Part shown: in pieces, positions 16,455 through 25,288 of the stretch
Position numbering within the stretch: position 1 is the stretch's first letter
How the letters are laid out: each line of letters starts with the position of its first letter
Assembly: GCF_000025985.1 (NCBI RefSeq)
Contig: NC_003228.3
Span: 930,001-994,000, forward strand
Length of the DNA: 64,000 nt
Direction: 5' to 3'
From: Bacteroides fragilis NCTC 9343
Lineage (GTDB): Bacteria; Bacteroidota; Bacteroidia; Bacteroidales; Bacteroidaceae
Position numbers and translations under genes: made by a program
Notes under the pieces: generated by a model
What the model saw: only the letters and a program-made list of their open reading frames with translations
Told to the model about the DNA's origin: nothing
Database searches by the model: none

Positions 16455-17843
16455 ATGACTGCCATGATTACACTGAAAGAGAAGATCGGTTACGGACTGG
16501 GCGATATGGCTTCGTCCATGTTCTGGAAACTGTTCGGGTCCTATCTGATGATTTTTTATACCGATGTATTCGGCTTGCCTGCTGCCGTGGTAGGAACCAT
16601 GTTTCTGATTACCCGGGTATGGGATTCGGCTTTCGATCCGATCGTGGGAGTGATTGCCGATCGCACACAGACCCGCTGGGGGAAATTTCGTCCTTATCTA
16701 CTGTATCTTGCCGTTCCTTTTGCACTGATTGGTATTTTTACTTTCACCACTCCGGAGTTGAATGATACCGGAAAACTGGTCTATGCCTACATCACCTATT
16801 CTTTGATGATGATGGTATATTCGGCTATCAATGTGCCTTATGCTTCACTGCTGGGAGTGATGAGTCCTGACCCGAAAGAACGGAATACCCTGTCCACTTA
16901 CCGTATGACTTTTGCCTATATCGGCAGTTTTATTGCTTTGCTGCTCTTCATGCCGATGGTCAACCTGTTTGGTGGTGCAGAAGACGAGCAACGGGGATGG
17001 ATGTTGAGTGTGGTGGTGATTGCTGTGATGTGTGCGGCTCTGTTTTATCTTTGTTTCGCCTTGACACGTGAACGGGTAAAACCGATCAGGGAAGTACAAA
17101 ACTCCCTGAAAGACGATTTGAAAGATTTGCTTCACAACCGTCCGTGGTGGATTCTGCTCGGAGCCGGAGTGGCAGCTTTGGTATTCAATTCTATTCGTGA
17201 CGGAGCTACGGTTTATTACTTCAAGTACTTTGTTGTGGAAGAGGATTACTCCACGGTTTCCTTCTTTGGCGTTTCTTTTGTGCTGAGCGGCCTTTATCTG
17301 GCAGTGGGACAGGCTGCCAATATTGTGGGAGTGATTCTTGCAGCTCCGGTCAGTAACCGTATTGGCAAAAAAAACACATACATGGGAGCCATGAGTCTGG
17401 CTACTCTCCTTTCCGTTATCTTTTATTGGTTTGGGAAAGGAGACATCACCCTGATTTTTGTTTTTCAGGTGCTGATCAGTATCTGTGCCGGAAGTATTTT
17501 CCCTTTGCTCTGGTCCATGTACGCCGACTGTGCTGACTATTCGGAACTGAAGACCGGCAACCGGGCTACAGGTCTGATCTTTTCGTCTTCGTCCATGAGC
17601 CAGAAGTTCGGTTGGGCTATCGGAAGTGCACTGACCGGTTGGTTGTTGGCTTACTTCGGCTTTCGTGCCAACGAAGTGCAGAGTGTAGAGGCTATTCATG
17701 GGATTAAGATGTTTCTCAGCTGGTTGCCCGCTGTCGGAACAGTTCTGTCCGTCGTTTTCATCAGTATGTATCCGCTATCGGAGAAGAAGATGAGAGAGGT
17801 GACTTCAGAGTTGGAGAAGAGAAGAAAGGCTATTCAATCATAA
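16455..17843 (+). CDS. GPH-family sugar:cation symporter (mannobiose uptake)
   Basis: 462 residues with about 12 hydrophobic segments, an inner-membrane protein of the glycoside-pentoside-hexuronide:cation symporter family within the MFS. Typical N-terminal motifs are GYGLGDMASSMFW and DPIVGVIADRTQTRWGKFRPY. A MelB-like cytoplasmic loop region and the late segment YADCADYSEL are also present. It sits between the mannosylglucose phosphorylase and cellobiose 2-epimerase genes, so the transported sugar is most likely beta-1,4-mannobiose coming from the periplasmic or surface mannanases. ATG at 16455 is used; a second Met three codons on (16464) is possible. Confidence 0.88.
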   Translation: MTAMITLKEKIGYGLGDMASSMFWKLFGSYLMIFYTDVFGLPAAVVGTMFLITRVWDSAFDPIVGVIADRTQTRWGKFRPYLLYLAVPFALIGIFTFTTPELNDTGKLVYAYITYSLMMMVYSAINVPYASLLGVMSPDPKERNTLSTYRMTFAYIGSFIALLLFMPMVNLFGGAEDEQRGWMLSVVVIAVMCAALFYLCFALTRERVKPIREVQNSLKDDLKDLLHNRPWWILLGAGVAALVFNSIRDGATVYYFKYFVVEEDYSTVSFFGVSFVLSGLYLAVGQAANIVGVILAAPVSNRIGKKNTYMGAMSLATLLSVIFYWFGKGDITLIFVFQVLISICAGSIFPLLWSMYADCADYSELKTGNRATGLIFSSSSMSQKFGWAIGSALTGWLLAYFGFRANEVQSVEAIHGIKMFLSWLPAVGTVLSVVFISMYPLSEKKMREVTSELEKRRKAIQS

Positions 17844-17855
17844 TTCAGACATCAT

Positions 17856-19034
17856 ATGGACGAGATTCTTAAACAAGAAATGCAGAAAGAGCTTACTACC
17901 CGTATTCTTCCTTACTGGATGGAACGGATGGTAGATCAGGAGAACGGTGGATTTTACGGACGCATCACCGGACAGGAGGAATTAATGCCCCGGGCCGATA
18001 AAGGGGCTATTCTGAATGCGCGTATTTTATGGACTTATTCTGCTGCCTATCGTCTGCTGGGTAGAGAGGAGTACAAAGAGATGGCAAACCGTGCCAAACG
18101 ATACCTTATCGACCACTTTTATGATTCCGAGTTCGGAGGGGTCTACTGGTCACTCAATTATAGAGGTGAGCCGCTGGATACCAAGAAACAGATTTATGCC
18201 ATCGGCTTTGCCATTTACGGACTGAGCGAGTTCCATCGGGCTACCGGAGATCCGGAAGCATTGATGTATGCCGTCCGTTTATTCAATGATATAGAGTCCC
18301 ACAGCTTTGATGGGCTGAAGAACGGTTATTGTGAAGCGCTTACCCGTGAATGGAACGAAATAGCCGATATGCGCCTCAGCGAGAAAGATGCGAATGAACG
18401 CAAGACTATGAATACCCATCTGCATATCCTCGAACCTTACACCAACCTGTACCGGGTCTGGAAAGATGCACGGCTGGAACGTCAGCTCTACAACCTGATA
18501 GGACTTTTTACAGAGAAGATACTGGATAAGGACACATCCCATTTACAACTCTTTTTCGATAACGACTGGCAAAGCAAATACCCGGTCGTCTCTTATGGAC
18601 ATGATATCGAAGCCTCATGGTTGTTGCATGAAGCCGCCCGGGTATTGGGAGACGCCGGACTCATTGCGGAGATAGAACCTGTTGTAAAGAAGATAGCTGC
18701 GGCTGCATCCGAAGGACTTACTTCCGACGGAGGAATGATATATGAAAAGAATCTCACTACCGGACACATCGACGGCGACTACCATTGGTGGGTACAAGCC
18801 GAAACCGTAGTCGGATACTATAACCTGTTCCGATATTTCGGTGATCGAGGGGCTTTGCAACATTCCATCGACTGCTGGGAGTTTATTAAACGACATTTGA
18901 CTGACGATGTGCATGGCGAATGGTTCTGGAGCCTTCGTGCCGACGGTAGCCTGAACCGGGATGATGATAAGGCCGGCTTCTGGAAATGTCCTTATCATAA
19001 CGGACGTATGTGCATCGAGCTGTTGGGCGAATAA
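17856..19034 (+). CDS. Cellobiose 2-epimerase (AGE superfamily)
   Basis: 392 residues, cytoplasmic, an (alpha/alpha)6-barrel protein of the N-acylglucosamine 2-epimerase superfamily. Conserved histidines stand in the expected places: H188 and H190 in NTHLHILEPY, H249 in SYGHDIEASWLL, H310 in GDYHWWVQAE, and H381 in CPYHNGRMC. These motifs are those of cellobiose 2-epimerases (EC 5.1.3.11), which epimerise the reducing-end glucose or mannose at C2. Here the job is mannobiose -> 4-O-beta-mannosyl-glucose, feeding the GH130 phosphorylase. It is the last gene of the mannan operon. A new promoter follows at about 19060. Confidence 0.93.
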   Translation: MDEILKQEMQKELTTRILPYWMERMVDQENGGFYGRITGQEELMPRADKGAILNARILWTYSAAYRLLGREEYKEMANRAKRYLIDHFYDSEFGGVYWSLNYRGEPLDTKKQIYAIGFAIYGLSEFHRATGDPEALMYAVRLFNDIESHSFDGLKNGYCEALTREWNEIADMRLSEKDANERKTMNTHLHILEPYTNLYRVWKDARLERQLYNLIGLFTEKILDKDTSHLQLFFDNDWQSKYPVVSYGHDIEASWLLHEAARVLGDAGLIAEIEPVVKKIAAAASEGLTSDGGMIYEKNLTTGHIDGDYHWWVQAETVVGYYNLFRYFGDRGALQHSIDCWEFIKRHLTDDVHGEWFWSLRADGSLNRDDDKAGFWKCPYHNGRMCIELLGE

Positions 19035-19059
19035 CTGTATTGTTTCCTGTTTCGTTAGA

Positions 19060-19086
19060 TTGTTTTCCAAACTTTTTGTACTTTTG
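19060..19086 (+). promoter_or_regulatory. Promoter before the DUF6057-like gene
   Basis: TACTTTTG at 19079-19086 fully matches the -7 consensus TAnnTTTG. A TTG at 19060-19062 is somewhat close (16 bases) for a -33 box. The start would be near 19092, giving a short leader before ATG at 19104. It separates this operon from the mannan genes. Confidence 0.55.
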
Positions 19087-19103
19087 GGCACAATTTACCG
19101 AAT

Positions 19104-20867
19104 ATGAAAAACAAGCACGTCAAAAGAATAAACCTGCTTTTGTCCATCTTATTGGGAGCAGGTGTCTTCATTTTCTTCGGAGTATACTACTCCTACCATC
19201 TGCATTATCAGGAACAGTTCCAGATGTTTCTCTTTACATCCGACTATTTTGTCGAACAAGTATCCCATCCCGGGGGAATGGCGGACTATCTGGGAGGCTT
19301 TCTCACCCAATTCTATTATTATTCGTGGGCGGGAGCCGCTATCTTGACCGGTGCAATAGGAGGTATTCACAGGTTGATGGTTTGGATTGCAAACCGCCTG
19401 GGCGGACACCCGGCATGGTATCCGCTTACTCTGCTACCTTCTTTATGTTTCTTTATTCTGTTCTGCGACGAAAATTTTCTTCTTTCCGGAGCCATCTCTG
19501 TGGGAATGGTGCTGGGAGCACTCATCGGATATACATTTATTGAGAATAGGCGGATACGCCTGATTTATTGGGGAGTCGGCATTCCGCTGCTTTATCTGCT
19601 GGCGGGAGGATGTGCATGGCTTTTCATTCCATTGATATGGATAACTGAGTTTTGCCGGTTTGCCGGTAGGCGTCTGCCTTGGTGGATTCTGGTGGGAGGT
19701 ACATTGGGAATTGCCGGAGTGACCTATTGGATATCCTTGGCTGTATTTCCATATCCGGCCGACCGCCTGTTGTGGGCGATCGGAAGTTATCGTTTTCCAT
19801 TAGTCTTTCCACAAATGCAGGTGATAGCCTGGCTGGCTGTGATTCTGGTACCGTTATTGGTAGCTCGTTTGCCCGAGAAGATGACTTGGAGATACTACTC
19901 GGGAGCATGGGTTCTGCAATTTATCCTGATGTTGTTTGTTTTGAATCTGTATGGCAAATACGGTATCGGGTTGAATAAAGAGGAAGTGATGGGGTATGAT
20001 TATCATGTGCGCATGCAAGAATGGGATGAAGTGATTGCGATGGCGGAAAAGAAAGCACCCGATACACCGATGTCGGTTTCTTGTCTCAATTTGGCTTTAG
20101 CAATGAAAGGGCAGCTGCCGGAACGTATGTTTAGTTTTTACCAGCGGGGGAAGGAAGGACTACTGATGTCATTTGTCAACGACTTCACCATTCCTTTGGT
20201 AGCCGGTGAACCTTATTATTACCTGGGATTGGTCAATGTGGCGCAGCAGTTTGTCTTCGAGGCTATGGAGGCCGTTCCGGATTACCGGAAGAGTGTGCGT
20301 TGTTTTAAAAGGCTTGCTGAGACCAATTTGATTAATGGCAGGTACGAAGTGGCCCGGAAGTATCTGCGTATCTTGCAGCATACCCTCTTTTATAAAGATT
20401 GGGCTACTGAAACTCTGGCTTGCCTGAATGATGAAGACCGGGTCAATGCACATCCGGAATACGGGAGATTGAGGAGGCTTACTCCGCGAACCGATTTCTT
20501 CTTTAACCCTGACCTGCCGGAGATGACATTGGAGTTCCTGCTTCATGCAAATCCCCGCAACCGGATGGCGTATGAGTATTTGATGGCTTGTACACTCTTG
20601 AAGAAGGATGTGGGACGTTTTGTGCATTATTATCCTTTGGGAGCCGATCTGGGATATTCTTCCGTTCCCAAGGGCTATCAGGAAGCGTTGTTGTTCTATT
20701 GGCTTATGAGCAAACACACTGCAACAGATACAATTCCCTGGAAGATAAACCCGCAGACAGAGAATAGATTGAGAGAATACGCACAGATTTTCACATCTGC
20801 CCGTTCGGCAGATGCATTGTCTGCCCGATTCGGAGATACATATTGGTTTTATGCAGACTTTAGATAA
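19104..20867 (+). CDS. DUF6057-like polytopic membrane protein
   Basis: 587 residues. The N-terminal half holds about nine to ten hydrophobic segments, starting with RINLLLSILLGAGVFIFFGVYY without a cleavable signal. The C-terminal half (from about residue 300) is hydrophilic and helical, with a pattern like tetratricopeptide-type repeats. The layout resembles Bacteroidales proteins annotated as DUF6057, whose function is not known. The next gene starts 2 bases after this stop, so they form an operon with a propeller lipoprotein. A role in envelope biology is plausible but not shown. Family assignment is from recall of the N-terminal sequence. Confidence 0.65.
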   Translation: MKNKHVKRINLLLSILLGAGVFIFFGVYYSYHLHYQEQFQMFLFTSDYFVEQVSHPGGMADYLGGFLTQFYYYSWAGAAILTGAIGGIHRLMVWIANRLGGHPAWYPLTLLPSLCFFILFCDENFLLSGAISVGMVLGALIGYTFIENRRIRLIYWGVGIPLLYLLAGGCAWLFIPLIWITEFCRFAGRRLPWWILVGGTLGIAGVTYWISLAVFPYPADRLLWAIGSYRFPLVFPQMQVIAWLAVILVPLLVARLPEKMTWRYYSGAWVLQFILMLFVLNLYGKYGIGLNKEEVMGYDYHVRMQEWDEVIAMAEKKAPDTPMSVSCLNLALAMKGQLPERMFSFYQRGKEGLLMSFVNDFTIPLVAGEPYYYLGLVNVAQQFVFEAMEAVPDYRKSVRCFKRLAETNLINGRYEVARKYLRILQHTLFYKDWATETLACLNDEDRVNAHPEYGRLRRLTPRTDFFFNPDLPEMTLEFLLHANPRNRMAYEYLMACTLLKKDVGRFVHYYPLGADLGYSSVPKGYQEALLFYWLMSKHTATDTIPWKINPQTENRLREYAQIFTSARSADALSARFGDTYWFYADFR

Positions 20868-20868
20868 G

Positions 20869-22329
20869 ATGGAAAAGATAAAATACTGTTTTAGCATGAT
20901 AGGGCTGCTCTTCTTGTTTGCAGCTTGTCAAGAGAAGGTGACATCCCCTGCCAAGGTGGATACATTGCCATCGATATTCCCCGATTATGTCGGGGTTACC
21001 ATTCCCTCTACCATTGCCCCGCTTAACTTCCGGGTGACGGACGATGGGGTAGAGGCGGTTGATGTCGTGATTGCCGGTACGAAAGGAAAGCCTGTACGGC
21101 TGAATGGAAGATCCGTAGACATTCCCGCCAAGCAATGGCACGAACTTCTTGAAAGTAATAAGGGAGACAGCATCGAGGTGAAAGTCTCTGTCCGCCAGGG
21201 GAAGAAGTGGAAAGAGTATCGTCCGTTTCCGATATATGTCAGTCCTTTCCCGATCGATTACGGGTTGGTATACCGTTTGCTCGCACCCGGATATGAAGTG
21301 TACAGCAAGATGGGGATCTACGAACGTGAACTTTCAACATTCCGCCAGACTCCTTTATTTGAGAATACGCAGGTGACGGCCGCCTGCATCAATTGCCATG
21401 CTTTCAACCGGACGGAGCCCACACCGTCGAGCGTACATGTAAGAGGCGGGCATGGAGCCACTGTAATCGACACAGGAGATCGGTTGGAATTTCTCGATAC
21501 CAAAGCCGACGGGCAATTGTCGGCCTGTGTCTATCCGTACTGGCATCCTTCGGGCGAATACATCGCTTATTCGGTGAACAAAACCAATCAGGCCTTTCAT
21601 CTGGGAGGAAAGAAGCCGATAGAGGTATTCGACCAGGCTTCGGATGTGGTGGTTTATCATCCCCGGTCCCATCGGATACTGACTACTCCTTTGCTGAGTA
21701 CGGCTTCGTTTGAAACTTTTCCGGCATTCTCGCCCGACGGACGAACGCTTTATTTCTGTTCGGCCGAGCAGAAAGAGATGCCTGTCCGATACAAAGACGT
21801 GAAATACAGCTTGTGCAGCATTGCTTTCCATCCCGAAGACGGAACGTTCGGTGACCGGATCGATACGTTGATCTCAGCCCGCACGCTGGACAAAAGTATC
21901 TCTTTCCCCAAACCTTCGTTCGACGGAAAATACCTGATGTTCACGCTTTCCGATTATGGGAACTTCTCCATCTGGCACAAAGAGGCCGATCTCTGGCTGC
22001 TGGACTTGAAGACCGGAACCTATCGCAACTTGGAGGAAGTGAACAGTGACGACACGGAAAGCTATCACAACTGGAGCAGCAATTCACATTGGTTTGTGTT
22101 CAGCAGCCGGAGAGGTGACGGGTTGTACACCCGCCTTTATATCTCCTCGGTGGACGGACAGGGGCGTATAGGGAAACCTTTCCTGCTGCCTCAGCAAGAT
22201 CCGTATACGTTCTACGATCAGTTGATCTATTCGTATAATGTTCCCGAGTTTGTGTCTGCTCCGGTGCAATGGGACAAGCGGGAGATGGCCAAAGGGCTGA
22301 TGTCGAAGGAGCGAGTTAAAGTGAAATAA
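20869..22329 (+). CDS. Beta-propeller (TolB/PD40-like) lipoprotein with one CxxCH motif
   Basis: 486 residues from ATG at 20869, 2 bases after the upstream stop. An earlier in-frame ATG at 20812 lies inside the previous gene and would hide the signal peptide. The lipobox FAAC makes it a lipoprotein. Residues about 30-125 form a beta-rich domain. At 173-177 lies CINCH, the c-type heme attachment pattern. Several PD40-type blades follow (YWHPSGEYIAYS, FPAFSPDGRTLYF, PSFDGKYLMFTLS, NWSSNSHWFVFSS). A heme-bearing or otherwise thiol-active propeller at the periplasmic face is possible; CxxCH also occurs by chance. It is cotranscribed with the DUF6057-like gene. Function unknown. Confidence 0.72.
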   Translation: MEKIKYCFSMIGLLFLFAACQEKVTSPAKVDTLPSIFPDYVGVTIPSTIAPLNFRVTDDGVEAVDVVIAGTKGKPVRLNGRSVDIPAKQWHELLESNKGDSIEVKVSVRQGKKWKEYRPFPIYVSPFPIDYGLVYRLLAPGYEVYSKMGIYERELSTFRQTPLFENTQVTAACINCHAFNRTEPTPSSVHVRGGHGATVIDTGDRLEFLDTKADGQLSACVYPYWHPSGEYIAYSVNKTNQAFHLGGKKPIEVFDQASDVVVYHPRSHRILTTPLLSTASFETFPAFSPDGRTLYFCSAEQKEMPVRYKDVKYSLCSIAFHPEDGTFGDRIDTLISARTLDKSISFPKPSFDGKYLMFTLSDYGNFSIWHKEADLWLLDLKTGTYRNLEEVNSDDTESYHNWSSNSHWFVFSSRRGDGLYTRLYISSVDGQGRIGKPFLLPQQDPYTFYDQLIYSYNVPEFVSAPVQWDKREMAKGLMSKERVKVK

Positions 22330-22332
22330 AAG

Positions 22333-23463
22333 ATGAGTAAGAATATGGAATACAGAAAACATAGAATAGAGTATTTAAGGACTACTGTTGAATATTCCCT
22401 TTTTGGGGGTGAGGGAGGAACGAGAGAGGCGCATTTGATGTTTCATGTCGATCCGGAAGCGGGGAGTTATGAAGAGCAGCTGACGGCTATTCGTAAAGCA
22501 TACCATAGGATACTGAGCAGGAAGGTGAAAATCAGGGGAATGGTACCCGTGTTTTGCCGTTACTTCCTGAGTGATGCCGCCAATCAGTGGGAGGCTTTGC
22601 AGGTTGTCTTGCAGAAAGAGCCGTCGTGCGCTGTCTCTGTCGTGCAACAGCCCCCGTTGGATGGAAGTAAGATTGCTTTGTGGGTCTATCTGACCTCCGA
22701 ACCGAATGCCGCTTACAAGCATTACTGGACAGCCGGTGCGGGTGTGTCTTGCGGCAAATCGGAGCGGCAGATGAAAACCTTGTTGAAATCTTATGAAGCC
22801 GATCTGGTAGGAAAAGGCTGTACGCTGGCTTCCGATTGCATCCGTACCTGGATCTTTGTGCAGAACGTGGATGTGAATTATGCCGGCATTGTCAAGGCAC
22901 GCCGTGAAAACTTTCTGGGGCAGGGACTGACCGAATCGACCCATTATATAGCCAGTACCGGCATAGAGGGACGGCATGCCGATCCGAAGATACATGTGCT
23001 GTTTGATGCCTATGCGGTAAAAGGATTGCAGCCGGGACAGGTGACTTACCTGCATGCGCTGTCTCATCTCAGCCCGACAGCCTTGTATGGAGTGACTTTC
23101 GAACGGGGAACTTCCGTGGAGTATGGCGACCGTCGTCATCTCTTTATCAGCGGTACGGCGAGTATCGATCATCGCGGTGAAGTGGTTCATGTAGGTGATG
23201 TCCGGGAACAGACCCGGCGGATGTGGGAAAATGTAGAGAAGTTGCTCGAAGAGGGCAAAGCCGGTTTTGAGGATGTGGCGCAGACGATTGTTTATCTGCG
23301 GGACGCTTCGGATTATCCGGTTGTGCGCGCTTTGTTTGCCAAACGCTTTCCTGATACACCGATACAATTTGTTGTTGCTGCTGTATGCCGGCCTGCCTGG
23401 CTGATCGAGATGGAGTGTATAGCGATCGTCGCTAACAGTAACTCCTCTTATGAATCATTCTGA
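22333..23463 (+). CDS. RidA/YjgF-superfamily protein with divergent N-terminal domain
   Basis: 376 residues, no signal peptide. The C-terminal about 130 residues (from GDRRHLFISGTASID) match the RidA/YjgF/UK114 fold and end with WLIEMECIAIV. Residues about 1-230 form a second, divergent domain with an HYIASTGIEGR segment, recalling two-domain Rid relatives such as chorismatase-type proteins. Classical RidA is about 130 residues and deaminates reactive enamines; the Arg used there is not at the standard spacing here, so this activity should not be assumed. It starts 3 bases after the propeller lipoprotein stop, so it is the third gene of that operon. A strong terminator follows. Confidence 0.7.
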   Translation: MSKNMEYRKHRIEYLRTTVEYSLFGGEGGTREAHLMFHVDPEAGSYEEQLTAIRKAYHRILSRKVKIRGMVPVFCRYFLSDAANQWEALQVVLQKEPSCAVSVVQQPPLDGSKIALWVYLTSEPNAAYKHYWTAGAGVSCGKSERQMKTLLKSYEADLVGKGCTLASDCIRTWIFVQNVDVNYAGIVKARRENFLGQGLTESTHYIASTGIEGRHADPKIHVLFDAYAVKGLQPGQVTYLHALSHLSPTALYGVTFERGTSVEYGDRRHLFISGTASIDHRGEVVHVGDVREQTRRMWENVEKLLEEGKAGFEDVAQTIVYLRDASDYPVVRALFAKRFPDTPIQFVVAAVCRPAWLIEMECIAIVANSNSSYESF

Positions 23464-23497
23464 TAGATTATATTCGATTGTTCTTTCAAAAAGGTAT

Positions 23498-23534
23498 GAA
23501 ATGCGCTGTTTGACAAACAGCGCATTTCTTTTTT
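23498..23534 (+). terminator. Strong intrinsic terminator after the RidA-like gene
   Basis: A perfect 14-bp stem is formed by GAAATGCGCTGTTT (23498-23511) and AAACAGCGCATTTC (23515-23528) with a 3-base loop, followed by TTTTTT. It closes the 19104-23463 operon. Confidence 0.92.
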
Positions 23535-24026
23535 CAGGTCCGTCTGGGAGAAGAAAAGCCCGACAAAAGGACTTTCTGCTCCGGAAAGCCAAGGTCCGGG
23601 GCTCCGAAAGCCGGGATTTGATGAGAATAGGCCGGAGTTTCGGAGAAAAGAAGCAAGCATTTACTCCGAAAGAAGTAAGCGTTTCCCGAAAATGCTTACT
23701 TCTTTTCGAAATATCTCCTAATGTTTTTCCGGATTACTCCTATTGTTTCCGATCGGAGGCTCAAAAGTGGACGGAATCTTTCCGGTTACTACTCTGAGAT
23801 GAACAAAGCGGAAGTGATAAAAAGTTGTGTTTAGAGGGGTATCACTGTCTATCGGTTGCCTGTCCTCTGGAAAGTAGTGCGGTTTTGTTTGTCTTTGGCT
23901 TGTTTGGCCTACGAAAGCAATCATGCCGGATTGCCATAGGAGGCGTTTTTCGCAGAGTGCCTTTCCCTCGGGCCGAAAGAAAGCAATCTGAGAGGATTGA
24001 AATATCATTTGGACAGAATGTCAAAA
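23535..24026. other. Gene-free stretch with CTCCGAAAG-type repeats
   Basis: No open frame here looks like a protein: the candidates lack recognisable domains and ribosome sites. Between 23579 and 23708 the motif CTCCG(G)AAAG recurs at 23579, 23602 and 23664, with inverted versions at 23634-23645. An inverted repeat joins CGAAAGAAGTAAGC (23667-23680) to GCTTACTTCTTTTCG (23694-23708). The rest (23710-24026) shows nothing I can name. Confidence 0.5.
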
Positions 24027-24042
24027 CCGCTCTGTTAAGCGG
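24027..24042 (-). terminator. Weak terminator for the beta-helix lipoprotein operon
   Basis: On the minus strand CCGCT-TAACAG-AGCGG is followed by TTTT, some 25 bases after the stop of the gene at 24068. The stem is only 5 bp, so termination may be partial. Confidence 0.45.
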
Positions 24043-24067
24043 CAATGAATAAGACTCTGTGGTGAAT

Positions 24068-25216
24068 TCAATACTCTGTCTCTTGCGGGTTGAAGTTACA
24101 CCATCCTTGGGTCCACTCCGGATAACCGGTTTCTTCCCTTTCGCTGAATACTACGTTATCCGCTGAGGCCGGTGTGCCCTCCATGTCCGACGGATATCCG
24201 CTGATCCGGCAGTTCCGGAAAGTCACCGATGTGTTGTTGCCCATATACAGTGCCGCGCCGAATAGCCCGAGCATGCTTTCATTCTCAGGCCGGAGGCCGC
24301 CGCCATTGATAAAGTCGGGATGATTTACGAACGAGGCATCCCCTGAGGCAGGGCCATAGATCGTGACATCTTCAAAGGTGGCGGCTGTGGTAGGTGTCGC
24401 AGGAGTGTTCGTGCCATTATTGCTGCATTCGAAGGCATGAGAACCTGTGATGTCCGCTATTCGCGGATGGCGGATGCCCAGCAGATGCCGGCATGTGCCG
24501 CTATAGCCGTTGTCTATGTCGAAATCGTCGTCCCAGCAGTGATAGGCCACCAGATATTCCGCATGAACCGTTCCGCCGAACCATTCGAAGGCATCGTCGT
24601 TGGCATACGATACTTGCAGGTGGTCTATTTGCGTGCCGTTTCCTACCGAACCGAAGGTGATGCCGTTGATCTCCTGGTTTTTCTTGAACGGATATCCCGC
24701 AAACTCTACACGGACGTAGCTCAGGACGCCCGAATTATCCGCGTTGTTCGGACCTCCGTGCATGGTACGCGGGCCTCCCTCTATCTGCATGATGTCTTCA
24801 TTGTTCCGGGCATAACCACATAAAATCAATCCTCCCCAGTCACCCGGTTTCCGTTTCCCGGCGGGCATTTCGGAGGTGAATACGATGGGAGCATCTACCG
24901 TTCCCCTGGCAATCAGTTTCCCGCCCGGTTCTACAATCAGGGCGGCGCGGGTTTCCTTGTCTCCTTTGATAACGGTGCCCGCTTCAATGGTCAGCGTCGA
25001 ACCGTAAGTGACGTAACACCATCCCTTCATCAGGTAAGTGCCCCGTTTCAGGTATTGATGATCTTTTATCTCGAAGGTCTGTTCTCCGTTTCCGATGATA
25101 TTCTCACCATAAATAATGTTATTGCCCTGTCCGTTGTTCTCGTCGTCCGTACAGCTGCTGCCGGTCAGGCACACCAGTGCTGTCAATGCGATAATCTTTA
25201 GTCTGTATCTGTCCAT
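24068..25216 (-). CDS. Parallel beta-helix lipoprotein (paralogue 1)
   Basis: 382 residues. The signal peptide ends in a lipobox-like GSSC followed by acidic residues (TDDEN), a pattern linked to surface-exposed Bacteroides lipoproteins only when acidic residues follow closely. The body is rich in short G- and N-punctuated beta strands typical of a right-handed beta-helix. Motifs shared with the neighbour at 25289 include PGDWGGL, NSGVLSYVR, VGNGT, DDAFEWFGGTV and DDDFDIDNG. The acidic loops could hold calcium or another metal. It lies 72 bases downstream of its paralogue and in the same direction as the TonB receptor, so a role in ligand capture for that receptor is likely. The ligand is unknown. 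Confidence 0.7.
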   Translation of the reverse strand: MDRYRLKIIALTALVCLTGSSCTDDENNGQGNNIIYGENIIGNGEQTFEIKDHQYLKRGTYLMKGWCYVTYGSTLTIEAGTVIKGDKETRAALIVEPGGKLIARGTVDAPIVFTSEMPAGKRKPGDWGGLILCGYARNNEDIMQIEGGPRTMHGGPNNADNSGVLSYVRVEFAGYPFKKNQEINGITFGSVGNGTQIDHLQVSYANDDAFEWFGGTVHAEYLVAYHCWDDDFDIDNGYSGTCRHLLGIRHPRIADITGSHAFECSNNGTNTPATPTTAATFEDVTIYGPASGDASFVNHPDFINGGGLRPENESMLGLFGAALYMGNNTSVTFRNCRISGYPSDMEGTPASADNVVFSEREETGYPEWTQGWCNFNPQETEY

Positions 25217-25288
25217 AGTTTGAAAAACAGGTAAAGCACCGGGCCAGCAGGACTGTCCGGTGCTTCATTCTGTGAGTGTATACGTGAT

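Noticed and set aside
16845..17699. 284-codon open frame on the minus strand
   Set aside because: It is the shadow of the symporter gene; the composition is rich in Ser, Thr and His without any fold signal.
20812..20868. Longer start of the propeller lipoprotein
   Set aside because: It overlaps the previous gene and would bury the lipoprotein signal; ATG at 20869 fits both spacing and signal.
22375..23367. 330-codon open frame on the minus strand
   Set aside because: It is the complement of the RidA-like gene, with no recognisable domain.
23718..24052. Short open frames in the gene-free stretch, both strands
   Set aside because: No ribosome site, signal peptide or domain; they overlap each other on opposite strands.
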